Below, one piece after another: positions 49,423 through 58,292 of a DNA stretch of 64,000 bases. This DNA is from UBA2336 sp046294915 (GTDB lineage Bacteria > Bacteroidota > Bacteroidia > Cytophagales > Cyclobacteriaceae): NCBI GenBank assembly GCA_046294915.1, contig JBKBOE010000002.1, positions 15,749 to 79,748 on the forward strand, read 5' to 3'. Both the position numbers and the translations under genes were made by a program. Each line of letters starts with the position of its first letter. Within the stretch, counting starts at the first letter, position 1. Below the pieces are notes generated by a model that was not told the DNA's origin, did no database searches, and saw only the letters and a program-made list of their open reading frames with translations.

Positions 49423-51759
49423 TTAGCGGGCGGCTATCACCACACGCTTTCTGAAAGTTTCAATACTTCCCGAGGAATCATAAACTTCAAACCATACCAC
49501 GTAATACCCGGGGCGTGCCTTTAAGCCGTCATTGCGGTCGCCATCCCAGCGGTAAAAGCCTTCGGTGGCCAGCGTTTCGTTGTTGGCAATTCGTTTTATT
49601 TCCCTGCCCTGCTGATCAAGGATTTTAACATTGGCCACTTTGCCTCCCTGATTAAAGCTATACCTGATCTCGGTAAAGTCGGGCTGGCCATACAGCGGAA
49701 TAAAAATTTCCGGCTCAATTTTAACTTCGCCAGTAATCGCCTGCGTATTTAATGAATTAGAGTTTGGTAATCCGGGTGTAGCAAAGCCTGCGGTTGAGGC
49801 AGCCGATTTCCAGTTACCCGCATCGTTTGTAGGTCCATCGGCATGAATTCGTTCCAGTGAAACCCCCTCCTTGTCACGAAGGAACACGGAATGATAATCG
49901 CGGGAATAACGAAAATTATCCAATACTATTGCGCTTTCGTTGACTACACTTACCGTTCCTTCATTGTCCGGAAAGGATGGAAGCGCATTTAATTTTACCA
50001 TCAGCCCGGCTTGTGCCTTGGGGTAGTGCGAAAGAAGAGTAAAGGGATCGGTAGTGAATGCCATGATCTCCCGTGGCGCTAAAAGCAGGTCATCGGTGGT
50101 AATGATTTTCAGGTTAGTAGCCGCTCCATTTTCATAATTGCCGATGGCAAAGTTTTTCAGGTTAATATATTTCTGAGAGCGGTTAATCACTTCCACAAAA
50201 TCAACTCCGAATGGCTTTGGATTAAACAGTAATTCATTAATTGCCACATCAAAAGGTTCAGCTGCTTCAGGGAAACCAAAGGTTACTCTGATAAAATCCG
50301 GCTGGATAAGGTTGCCGGCACAATCATAGATATTGCTGACCGTTACAGCGTAGGTCAGCTGGGTTTGTAAAGCGGCCGATAAATCGAGCAACACTTCACG
50401 TAACGTTAATGAGGCAAACGAAACAGCCGTAACAGCAATGGATGGTGTGATCAGAAAGTTTTCAACATCAGGCAAAGTGCTCTCCAGCTTTTCGTCAAAC
50501 CGCAGTTTTAGCTGGGCTTCGCCTACCGGCATGGCCGAAAGTAATTTCGGGCCGGTCAGATCGGGTTTGTTTGCCTTCACGGAATTTTGTTGTCCGGGGG
50601 TTCCTCCGGAGGGATGTTCCGATGCTGTCCAGTTTTCATCTTCGGCACAACTATTCTCCGGATCAATCAACTCCATCGTCCACCCGCCTTGTTTCTTATC
50701 GTCATTCTTATACCAGGCATCGGAGTAATTTACTGCATCAATAAGATTATTGCTGGCATCGTGAAGCCGGATACTATCGCCCCCGTTATTTAACGTGGGG
50801 AAATTGGAAACTCCTAGGGTTGGCCCAATACCAGCGTAAGCCGCTGCCGATGAGGTAGCTGTGATCACAACATATGTATTGGGCAATAAACCATAGTTTG
50901 GCAGTGTTGCCGTTGATGACGGATCGGAAAGCTTCCACCCAGCCAGGTTTATCGGGCTGCTGCTCCGGTTAAATAACTCCACAAATTCCGCTTCAGGTAA
51001 GCCGATAACCGGGTTCGGATCAGGAAACAACTCCGTAATTATTATGTCTTTATAGGCTGAGGGTGGTGGCGGTATGTAGGGATCGCCAGAAACCACGAAG
51101 TCATCAAAATAAAAGTGTGACGACCGGGTTGAAGTATAACTGCAATAAATACCAAAGTATGCCGGTGCGGGATGGTCGGTGTCGTTTACCGTTCCTTCAG
51201 ATATAAATGTGCCGGTTATTCCTGCATCAGAAAGCAATTCCCAGTTGCCAAGGTCATCGCGCGTTACCCGTATTCGTATCAGCACGGGGTCGGCATTCAC
51301 ACGTCCATCCAGGCCATCAATAATTTCTGTGCGGGTGGTTCCGGTCTGGCGGTACAGGCTCACTTCATCGGGCGTATCGCCAATCAAAACAAAATATCCG
51401 TTAAGCGAGGAGGAGAGGTCGGGTTGGCTGGACGCCAGGTAAACCCTTGCAAAATTGCTGGAAGAGGGGTTGAAGTTTAACTGCACCGAAAACTCCCACA
51501 CCGCATTATTAATTGCCTGGCTGGCCGTTGCCAGATAGGCTATATCGGCCACTGCTGGCGCCTGAAGGCGAAGTTGCCCGGCATCAATTACAAATTTTGC
51601 ATCGGTTCCCGTCCAGGCAGGGTTAGCAGTAAAATCCCCATCCGCAAAGTTGTCGGTAAACTGGGCTTGTGCTTTATGCAAGATCAAGATTGTGAGCAAC
51701 ACAAACAGGCTGGTGCTGCTACGATACAGATGATGTATAGCGGTGGTGATCATTATCAT
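49423..51759 (-). CDS. Large exported protein with lamin-tail domains and C-terminal FlgD-like Ig domain
   Basis: A 778-residue secreted protein with a signal peptide (about 1-33). A concanavalin-like N-terminal beta domain (about 35-235) is followed by a lamin-tail domain (ITELFPDPNP, FVELFNRSSSPINLAGWKLSD), an Ig-like region and a second lamin-tail copy (INELLFNPKPFGVDFVEVINRS). A FlgD-like Ig domain closes it (GFYRWDGDRNDGLKARPGYYVVWFEVYD). This is typical of T9SS cargo or surface adhesins, but the C-terminus differs from type A sorting domains. The ligand is unknown. Confidence 0.87.
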   Translation of the reverse strand: MIMITTAIHHLYRSSTSLFVLLTILILHKAQAQFTDNFADGDFTANPAWTGTDAKFVIDAGQLRLQAPAVADIAYLATASQAINNAVWEFSVQLNFNPSSSNFARVYLASSQPDLSSSLNGYFVLIGDTPDEVSLYRQTGTTRTEIIDGLDGRVNADPVLIRIRVTRDDLGNWELLSDAGITGTFISEGTVNDTDHPAPAYFGIYCSYTSTRSSHFYFDDFVVSGDPYIPPPPSAYKDIIITELFPDPNPVIGLPEAEFVELFNRSSSPINLAGWKLSDPSSTATLPNYGLLPNTYVVITATSSAAAYAGIGPTLGVSNFPTLNNGGDSIRLHDASNNLIDAVNYSDAWYKNDDKKQGGWTMELIDPENSCAEDENWTASEHPSGGTPGQQNSVKANKPDLTGPKLLSAMPVGEAQLKLRFDEKLESTLPDVENFLITPSIAVTAVSFASLTLREVLLDLSAALQTQLTYAVTVSNIYDCAGNLIQPDFIRVTFGFPEAAEPFDVAINELLFNPKPFGVDFVEVINRSQKYINLKNFAIGNYENGAATNLKIITTDDLLLAPREIMAFTTDPFTLLSHYPKAQAGLMVKLNALPSFPDNEGTVSVVNESAIVLDNFRYSRDYHSVFLRDKEGVSLERIHADGPTNDAGNWKSAASTAGFATPGLPNSNSLNTQAITGEVKIEPEIFIPLYGQPDFTEIRYSFNQGGKVANVKILDQQGREIKRIANNETLATEGFYRWDGDRNDGLKARPGYYVVWFEVYDSSGSIETFRKRVVIAAR

Positions 51760-51784
51760 TGTTTCCGGATAGCATCGCTATTAC

Positions 51785-51801
51785 CAAAAGTACTATTTTT
51801 G
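51785..51801. promoter_or_regulatory. Abutting divergent -7 elements for the lamin-tail gene and asd
   Basis: Two exact TAnnTTTG octamers lie 1 bp apart: TACTTTTG on the minus strand (51792-51785) and TATTTTTG on the plus strand (51794-51801). The lamin-tail gene starts at 51759 and asd at 51876. Neither has a clear TTG at 19-21 bp. Confidence 0.55.
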
Positions 51802-51875
51802 CGCGGCCGTACGGGTAACCGCCCGGCCTGCAGTTGAATTGCCCGGCAGGGCTTTAATCAGAAATGCCAAGAGAA

Positions 51876-52868
51876 ATGAAATTAGCCATTGTGGGGGCCA
51901 CCGGTTTGGTTGGCCAGGAAATCCTGAATGTACTCGAAGAACGCAACTTTCCTTTTAACGATCTGTACCTGGTAGCCTCCGAGAAATCACTGGGGCAAAC
52001 TATTACTTTCAAGGGTAAACCATACGAAATCAAAAGCATTGATGAGGTTTGCAAACTGGCGCCCGATATTGCCATTTTTTCGGCAGGCGGAAACACCTCG
52101 CTGGAGTGGGCACCGCGGTATGCCGAGATGGGTACCATTGTTATTGACAACTCATCGGCCTGGCGGATGGACCCGACCAAAAAGTTAATTGTACCCGAAA
52201 TTAACGGTCATGAATTGACTATTGACGACCGGATTATTGCTAACCCAAATTGCTCCACCATACAGATGGTGATGGTGCTGGCCCCTCTTCATGTTAAATA
52301 CAAGCTAAAGCGCATTGTGGTATCCACATACCAATCGGTTACCGGCACAGGAAAAGATGCCGTTCAACAACTCATGGATGAACGCGCCAGTGTAAAAGCA
52401 ACAAAGGTTTACCCTCATGCCATCGATATGAATGCGCTGCCTCATATTGATGCATTCCTCGACAACGGCTACACAAAAGAAGAGATGAAGATGGTGAACG
52501 AAACCCGGAAAATACTGGGCGATCAAACCATTGGTATTACATCAACTGCTGTGCGCGTTCCTACTATTGGCGGGCATGCTGAAGCGGTAAATGCCGAATT
52601 CGATCATGACTTTACCTGCAGTGAAATCCGCTCTATTCTGGCCAATACCCCCGGAGTAATTGTGCAGGACGATCCGAAGAACAACGTATATCCTATGCCC
52701 ATCAAATCAAAGGGCAGGGACGAAGTATTTGTAGGGCGAATCCGCAGGGACGAATCCCAACCGAATACAGTTAACCTGTGGATCGTGGCCGATAACCTCC
52801 GCAAAGGCGCTGCAACCAATGCCGTACAGATTGCGGAGTTCATGCTGGAGAAGAGCCTTGTTTATTGA
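51876..52868 (+). CDS. asd: Aspartate-semialdehyde dehydrogenase
   Basis: Reduces aspartyl phosphate to aspartate semialdehyde for lysine, threonine, methionine and cell-wall synthesis. About 330 residues from ATG 51876 (MKLAIVGATGLVGQEIL); ATG 51864 would add four. The NADP loop is GATGLVGQ, the active-site nucleophile is C126 in NPNCSTIQM, and H234 in GGHAEAVNAEF is the acid/base. It is closed by an intrinsic terminator. The start region follows an exact plus-strand -7 element by about 75 bp. Confidence 0.96.
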   Translation: MKLAIVGATGLVGQEILNVLEERNFPFNDLYLVASEKSLGQTITFKGKPYEIKSIDEVCKLAPDIAIFSAGGNTSLEWAPRYAEMGTIVIDNSSAWRMDPTKKLIVPEINGHELTIDDRIIANPNCSTIQMVMVLAPLHVKYKLKRIVVSTYQSVTGTGKDAVQQLMDERASVKATKVYPHAIDMNALPHIDAFLDNGYTKEEMKMVNETRKILGDQTIGITSTAVRVPTIGGHAEAVNAEFDHDFTCSEIRSILANTPGVIVQDDPKNNVYPMPIKSKGRDEVFVGRIRRDESQPNTVNLWIVADNLRKGAATNAVQIAEFMLEKSLVY

Positions 52869-52890
52869 AGAAAGTTGAATGAAATTAATC

Positions 52891-52916
52891 AGCCGGTCAT
52901 AAGCCGGCTTTTTGTT
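52891..52916 (+). terminator. Intrinsic terminator after asd
   Basis: Stem AGCCGG / CCGGCT with a 7-nt loop (TCATAAG), followed by TTTTTGTTTT. It lies 22 bp after the asd stop. Confidence 0.82.
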
Positions 52917-52958
52917 TTATAATTCAAACCGGAAAAGTTTTGCAACTTCCGGACAATC

Positions 52959-54161
52959 ATGGTACAGGCACTTGCTCATTCGGCTGTTCAGCAGTTCATC
53001 CACGACCACGAAAAGGATGATGTGCGTGAATTGGTGCTGAAAAAAAAAATTATTGAGGGCATACCCTCTTCGGTAATCGCCAATCAGATCATCTGCCGCA
53101 GAAAGGCGCTCGAGAAATTACCGCTTTGGTATGCTACCAGAGGTGTTGTATATCCGCCCCCAATAAATCTGGAACAAAGTTCTTCGGAAGCCACGGCCCG
53201 ATTCAAAACGGAAATCCTTCGCAATGCGTTGGGCAAAAAACTTCCGGTAAATTCAGGTATTGACCTTACCGGTGGTTTTGGGGTTGATGCATTCTTTCTC
53301 AGTGCGCTGGCCCGGCAATTTCATCATGTTGAGCCGGATGCAACACTCATTGAACTCGCCCGGTTCAATCACCATCTGCTTGGAAACTCTTCCTTGCATT
53401 ATCATCCGCTTTCAGCAAACGAATTCCTGTCTGCCGGTACTGAAGGATTTGACTTTATCTACATTGATCCATCGCGAAGAAAATCCGGAAACAAAAAAAT
53501 TTTTCGCCTGAGCGAATGTGAGCCCGATGTGGTGCAATTACTTCCGCGTTTAGTGGAAAAAGCAAATGTTGTGCTGATAAAAACCTCTCCGCTGCTGGAT
53601 ATTCAACAGGGATTGAGAGCGCTTAAAGGCGTGTCGGAAGCATTTGTTATTTCGGTGGATAATGAGTGTAAAGAAGTACTGTTTCTTTACCGAAAGGATG
53701 TTGCAGATGAACCTCTTGTTCACGCCATCAACCTGAGCAGTACGGTCGAGCAATTTGAATTCAGACCCAGCGAAGAGAAACAGGCCATTTCGCATTTTTC
53801 CGCACCACAAACTTATCTATACGAGCCTAACGCTTCTATACTAAAAGCCGGTGCCTTCAAACTGATCGGGTTAACTTTTCAATTGGCAAAGTTGCATCAC
53901 AGCACACACCTCTACACATCCGGGATACTCCATACCGATTTTCCCGGAAGAATTTTCAGGGTAAAGTCGCCTGTGATGACAAAAAATGTTCATGATTTCT
54001 TTCCTGCCGGAAAAGCCAATGTCATAGCCCGAAACTATCCGCTACCAGCAGAGGCGCTGAAGAAAAAATTAAAGCTGAAAGACGGAGGAGAGGATTACCT
54101 TATTGCCACAACAGGACCTTCTAACAGGCGTTACCTGCTGGCTGTGTCACGGATGAAATAA
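52959..54161 (+). CDS. SAM-dependent methyltransferase, THUMP-like type
   Basis: A 400-residue protein. The N-terminal 90 residues are helical (LVLKKKIIEGIPSSVIANQI). The class I methyltransferase core follows, with GIDLTGGFGVDAFFLSAL (about 101-118) and FDFIYIDPSRRKSG near 165-178. The DPSRRK stretch resembles RNA methyltransferases of the THUMP-like/Trm5-related group found in Bacteroidota. An RNA base substrate is plausible but not shown. The C-terminal domain (about 280-400) contains RNYPLPAEALKKKLKLKDGG. Confidence 0.83.
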   Translation: MVQALAHSAVQQFIHDHEKDDVRELVLKKKIIEGIPSSVIANQIICRRKALEKLPLWYATRGVVYPPPINLEQSSSEATARFKTEILRNALGKKLPVNSGIDLTGGFGVDAFFLSALARQFHHVEPDATLIELARFNHHLLGNSSLHYHPLSANEFLSAGTEGFDFIYIDPSRRKSGNKKIFRLSECEPDVVQLLPRLVEKANVVLIKTSPLLDIQQGLRALKGVSEAFVISVDNECKEVLFLYRKDVADEPLVHAINLSSTVEQFEFRPSEEKQAISHFSAPQTYLYEPNASILKAGAFKLIGLTFQLAKLHHSTHLYTSGILHTDFPGRIFRVKSPVMTKNVHDFFPAGKANVIARNYPLPAEALKKKLKLKDGGEDYLIATTGPSNRRYLLAVSRMK

Positions 54162-54350
54162 TCAAAACAGCGCCAGCGCCCAATAAACTCCATAGCAAAT
54201 CAAGGCTGCTGTTCCGTAAACCGCAAGTATCTTTCGCCTGTTCTGAATGTCTTCCCACCACAACATCAACCAGGGCTTAAACAGGCCGATAACGAGGAAA
54301 AACAGGCAGGCCAACGTTAGTAATAAAAAGAAAAAACGCACCTGTTCCAT
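54162..54350 (-). CDS. Small two-helix membrane protein
   Basis: About 62 residues from ATG 54350 (MEQVRFFFLLLTLACLFFLV), with hydrophobic helices at about 5-22 and 40-58, separated by a basic loop with NRRK. I recognise similar short proteins in other Bacteroidota but no function. It ends 1 bp after the methyltransferase stop on the opposite strand. An in-frame ATG at 54383 would add 11 residues. Confidence 0.6.
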   Translation of the reverse strand: MEQVRFFFLLLTLACLFFLVIGLFKPWLMLWWEDIQNRRKILAVYGTAALICYGVYWALALF

Positions 54351-54409
54351 AAAAGCAAAAGGTACAACTAGTTGGTGATACATTTTCTATGGGTCAACCC
54401 AATGGCTGT

Positions 54410-54417
54410 TATATTTG
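54410..54417 (+). promoter_or_regulatory. Candidate -7 element (TATATTTG) at the start of mfd
   Basis: Exact TAnnTTTG match. It includes the TTG at 54415 that opens the longest mfd frame, so if this -7 is used, translation must begin further downstream, at TTG 54442. A matching -33 is not evident. Confidence 0.4.
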
Positions 54418-54441
54418 CACTCTATTTTTGATGCCAGCCGA

Positions 54442-57400
54442 TTGAGGGCGAATGATTTTTTAGGTATTTATTGCGCGGATGGTCTGGTTAAAACCGTAGC
54501 CGCAGGAGTTGGTGCGCCAATTTTTCAAGACCTATGCATTAAAGGCCTTACCGGAAGCCTTGATGCCGTACTCGTTTCCGCCTGTTTCCGCCTCCATCCT
54601 CAGGATTATTTCATTGTTCTGCATGACCGCGAAGAGGCTGTGTATTTTCAAAATGATTTGCAGACACTGCTGGAAAAGGATATCCTTCTTTTTCCAATGT
54701 CGTACAAGCGACCCTACGAGTTTGAGGAAATAGAAAACGCCAACGTGCTGATGCGCACCGAAGTGCTCAACCGGTTAACAACAAAAACAAGCCCGGAAAT
54801 AATCGTGTCGTACCCCGAAGCACTTTCTGAAAAAGTTATCAATAAACGCTCGTTGTCTTCCAACACATTTTCCGTCAGGGTCGGCTCCGAGTTGGATGTT
54901 GCCTTCCTTGAAGAGTTTCTTCACGCCAGTAATTTCGAAAAAACTGACTTTGTATATGAGGCCGGGCAGTTTGCTGTTCGCGGAGGAATTATTGACATCT
55001 TTTCATTTGCCCATGAACTCCCTTATCGTATTGAATTGTTCGGTAATGAAGTGGAGAGCCTCCGTTCATTCGAACCCGGTACACAATTATCGGTAGAGAA
55101 GTTAACGGTTATAAACATCATACCGGATGTTCAATCCCATTTGGTGCAGGAAGAGAGGCAATCGTTTTTTGAGTTCCTTTCAAACACATGTGTTCTGTGG
55201 TTCAAAGACTATCAACAGGTTACTGATGTTGTTCAAAAAAGCTTTGATAAGGCCCATTCATCATTTGAAAAAATTCGGAAAGCATCGGGCAACGCTAACC
55301 TGGTGTTAAAGCCGGAAGCCCTTTTTGATACCGGCTCTTCCTTTGGTGAATATACCCGCCCATTCCGTAAGGTTGAATTCGGAAATCGCTTTTCCCTGCC
55401 CGAGGCTAAAACCTACACATGGACCTCCTCTCCGCAACCTGCATTCAAGAAAAATTTCGAATTGCTGGCCGACAATCTGAATGAACTGCAGGCAAAAGGT
55501 TTTGCCAATTTTATTGCTGCCGAAATGCCGAAACAACTCGAGCGGCTAACCGGCATTTTTGAAGAAATTCATCCGGAATTAAAATTCACTCCGCTCGAAT
55601 TTCCATTGCGACAGGGATTTATTGACCGACAATTGAAAATTGCCGCTTATACTGACCACCAGATTTTCGAGCGGTTCCATCGATACCATGCACGCGAGAA
55701 GTTCAGCAAATCAAAGGCCCTAACCTTGCGTGAATTGTACACCCTGCAACCCGGAGATTACGTAACCCACGTTGATCACGGTATTGGTAAGTTTGCCGGG
55801 CTTGAGAAAAAAGAAGTAAACGGCCGGGTGCAGGAAGCTATTCGCCTGGTGTATCGCGATGACGATGTGTTGTTTGCAAGCATCCACTCCCTGCATAAAA
55901 TCTCGAAGTACACCGGCAAAGAGGGCACACCACCCTTAATCAGTAAACTGGGTTCGCAGGAGTGGGAGAACAAGAAAGCCAAAGTCAAAAAGAAAGTAAA
56001 AGACATCGCCAAAGAGTTAATTGAGCTCTATGCCAAGCGAAAGACCGCTCCTGGATTTGCATTTTCTCCCGACAGCTACCTTCAGGCAGAACTGGAATCC
56101 TCCTTTTTGTTCGAAGATACCCCCGATCAGGCTCGGGCCACAGAAGACGTGAAGCGCGATATGGAGGCTCCTCACCCGATGGATCGGTTAATCTGCGGTG
56201 ATGTTGGTTTTGGTAAAACCGAGGTTGCCATTCGTGCCGCCTTCAAATCGTCCACCGATGGGAAACAAGTTGCCGTGTTGGTTCCTACAACCATACTGGC
56301 CATGCAACATTACCGAACATTTACTGAGCGCCTTAAGAATTTACCTGTTACGATTGACTACATCTCCCGATTCAGATCGGATCAGGAAATCAAAAAAATT
56401 TTGAGCCGGGTAAAAGAGGGAAAAATTGATATTCTGATAGGCACCCACCGCATTGTAAGCAAGGATGTAGAATTTAAAAACCTGGGCCTATTGGTGGTGG
56501 ACGAAGAACAAAAATTCGGAGTGAAGGTGAAAGACCGCCTCAAAGAGCTGAGAGTCAATGTAGATGTATTAACCCTAACGGCCACCCCTATTCCGCGAAC
56601 CCTGCACTTCTCCCTTATGGGCGCCCGCGATCTGAGCATCATATCCACCCCTCCGCCCAACCGACAGCCTGTAACTACCGAACTTCACACCTATGATGAA
56701 AAAATCATTCGTGATTCGATACGCTATGAACTGCAACGGGGCGGTCAGGTATTTTTCGTTCACAACCGCATTCACGACATTGAAACGGTGGCCAACTCCA
56801 TTTTTAAGCTTTTGCCCGATGCCCGGATTGGCGTTGCGCACGGCCAGATGCCGGGCGACCGGCTTGAGAAGTCGATGCTGAAATTTATCGATGGTGAATA
56901 CGACATACTCGTATCTACCAACATCATCGAATCCGGACTGGACATTCCCAATGCCAACACCATCATTATCAACCAGGCACACATGTTTGGATTGTCCGAT
57001 CTTCATCAGATGCGTGGGCGCGTTGGCCGATCGAACAAAAAGGCCTTTTGTTATTTGCTTACTCCTCCGGCCGCCATGTTAACCTCCGACTCACGCAAAC
57101 GCCTTGCTGCTTTGGAGGAGTTTTCGGAATTGGGCGATGGATTTAAAGTGGCCATGCGTGACCTGGATATCCGTGGTGCGGGAAATTTGCTGGGTGCAGA
57201 GCAAAGCGGATTTATTAACGATCTCGGATACGAAACGTATCATAGAATTCTTGATGATGCCGTTCAGGAACTTAAGGAGACTGATTTTAAAGAGTTGTTT
57301 GCTGCTGAACTTGCTGAAAAAGTAAAAGTGATTGCGCGCGATTGCGTTATTGAGACCGATCTCGAAATACGGATACCCGACAATTATGTTAACTCACCTG

Positions 57401-57819
57401 CCGAACGTCTTCAGCTATATGCACGGCTTGACAACATTAAAAATGAGGAGGAGTTAACAAAATTTTCAGGTGAACTTCGTGACCGCTTCGGGGAATTACC
57501 ATCATCCGTAAAAGAGTTGGTTAACACCGTTCGGCTTCGGTGGATTGCCGAAAAGGCCGGTTTTGAGAAACTGAGTTTAAAGAAGGGCTTATTAAAAGGT
57601 TATTTTGTAAGCAATAATGAAGCTTTCTTCAACTCAGAAACTTTTGAAAAAATTCTCCTTTTTATTCAACAGCATGCCCGTCATTGTCGGTTACGAGAGC
57701 AACAGGGAAAGGCCACAGTAACCATTGAGAACATTCCATCTGTTGACGCTGCCATCGATATGCTGCATCAAATCATAGGGCTTGCGTTTAAATCAGTAAG
57801 TGAAATAATTGCTAAATAA
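54442..57819 (+). CDS. mfd: Transcription-repair coupling factor Mfd
   Basis: Large SF2 translocase that removes stalled RNA polymerase and recruits the UvrABC system. About 1125 residues from TTG 54442. The UvrB-like N-terminal region has IRGGIIDIFSF-type sequence (FAVRGGIIDIFSF), the RNAP-binding CarD-like domain follows (GDYVTHVDHGIGKFAGLEK), and helicase motifs include GDVGFGKTEVA, VVDEEQKFGV, LTATPIPRTL and IIESGLDIPNANT. The C-terminal TRCF domain ends the chain. No ATG is available at the N-terminus; TTG 54415 is the longer alternative. Confidence 0.95.
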   Translation: MRANDFLGIYCADGLVKTVAAGVGAPIFQDLCIKGLTGSLDAVLVSACFRLHPQDYFIVLHDREEAVYFQNDLQTLLEKDILLFPMSYKRPYEFEEIENANVLMRTEVLNRLTTKTSPEIIVSYPEALSEKVINKRSLSSNTFSVRVGSELDVAFLEEFLHASNFEKTDFVYEAGQFAVRGGIIDIFSFAHELPYRIELFGNEVESLRSFEPGTQLSVEKLTVINIIPDVQSHLVQEERQSFFEFLSNTCVLWFKDYQQVTDVVQKSFDKAHSSFEKIRKASGNANLVLKPEALFDTGSSFGEYTRPFRKVEFGNRFSLPEAKTYTWTSSPQPAFKKNFELLADNLNELQAKGFANFIAAEMPKQLERLTGIFEEIHPELKFTPLEFPLRQGFIDRQLKIAAYTDHQIFERFHRYHAREKFSKSKALTLRELYTLQPGDYVTHVDHGIGKFAGLEKKEVNGRVQEAIRLVYRDDDVLFASIHSLHKISKYTGKEGTPPLISKLGSQEWENKKAKVKKKVKDIAKELIELYAKRKTAPGFAFSPDSYLQAELESSFLFEDTPDQARATEDVKRDMEAPHPMDRLICGDVGFGKTEVAIRAAFKSSTDGKQVAVLVPTTILAMQHYRTFTERLKNLPVTIDYISRFRSDQEIKKILSRVKEGKIDILIGTHRIVSKDVEFKNLGLLVVDEEQKFGVKVKDRLKELRVNVDVLTLTATPIPRTLHFSLMGARDLSIISTPPPNRQPVTTELHTYDEKIIRDSIRYELQRGGQVFFVHNRIHDIETVANSIFKLLPDARIGVAHGQMPGDRLEKSMLKFIDGEYDILVSTNIIESGLDIPNANTIIINQAHMFGLSDLHQMRGRVGRSNKKAFCYLLTPPAAMLTSDSRKRLAALEEFSELGDGFKVAMRDLDIRGAGNLLGAEQSGFINDLGYETYHRILDDAVQELKETDFKELFAAELAEKVKVIARDCVIETDLEIRIPDNYVNSPAERLQLYARLDNIKNEEELTKFSGELRDRFGELPSSVKELVNTVRLRWIAEKAGFEKLSLKKGLLKGYFVSNNEAFFNSETFEKILLFIQQHARHCRLREQQGKATVTIENIPSVDAAIDMLHQIIGLAFKSVSEIIAK

Positions 57820-58031
57820 GGTTCCAGGCCAATGGTGTGATCAAACGCATTAATGAGTAACACGCGTTGATATTTCATTGAGTAAAAAACTTCTACAAAA
57901 AAGTTCCCCGCTGAATAGAGAAGAACTTTGCATTCACCAAGGTAGCGCAACGCTAAATACTGTCCCCTGTTAAAAATCAGATCACATTTTTGATCAAATT
58001 CAAGAGCCCTGAATGCATCAATCGTTTCCAT
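57768..58031 (-). CDS. Small conserved Bacteroidota protein of unknown function
   Basis: An 87-residue protein starting METIDAFRALEFDQKCDLI and containing GNFFVEVFYSMKYQRVLLINAF near 42-63. Short proteins with this FDxKCDLI start and a FFVEVxY strand occur widely in Cytophagales and relatives; the function is unknown to me. Its 3' end overlaps mfd by 52 bp on the opposite strand. The 261 bp between this gene and gldJ hold no convincing gene. Confidence 0.65.
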   Translation of the reverse strand: METIDAFRALEFDQKCDLIFNRGQYLALRYLGECKVLLYSAGNFFVEVFYSMKYQRVLLINAFDHTIGLEPYLAIISLTDLNASPMI

Positions 58032-58235
58032 ATATAGCCAATCTTTCTAACAAGATTGTGCCAAATTCCTGACCTTGAAATTTTGTCAATTAACCTCTCC
58101 TTATGTCTGTCCATCGATCCAGCCATTCCCCCTAAGAGAGCATCTTTTCTCAAAAACAATATGGATCAGGCGAGGCCGTTATTAAATACGTTCTCTTGAA
58201 TTCTATTAAAGATTTATCAATAAAAAGTCTTCTGC

Positions 58236-58267
58236 TTGGAAAACACACGTTTATCTCTTTATATTAG
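58236..58267 (+). promoter_or_regulatory. Possible promoter for gldJ
   Basis: TTG at 58236-58238, a 21-bp spacer and TATATTAG at 58260-58267, one base off the TAnnTTTG consensus. The start codon is 25 bp downstream. Confidence 0.4.
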
Positions 58268-58292
58268 CAGTTGCTTTAAAAACTAAAGTAAA

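Noticed and set aside
58037..58058. Inverted repeat CAATCTT / AAGATTG upstream of the 87-residue gene
   Set aside because: Short and A/T-rich; could be an operator but no supporting evidence.
57977..58159. A 60-codon minus-strand frame upstream of the small conserved gene
   Set aside because: It overlaps the better supported 57768-58031 gene, has no recognisable composition or domain and no promoter of its own.
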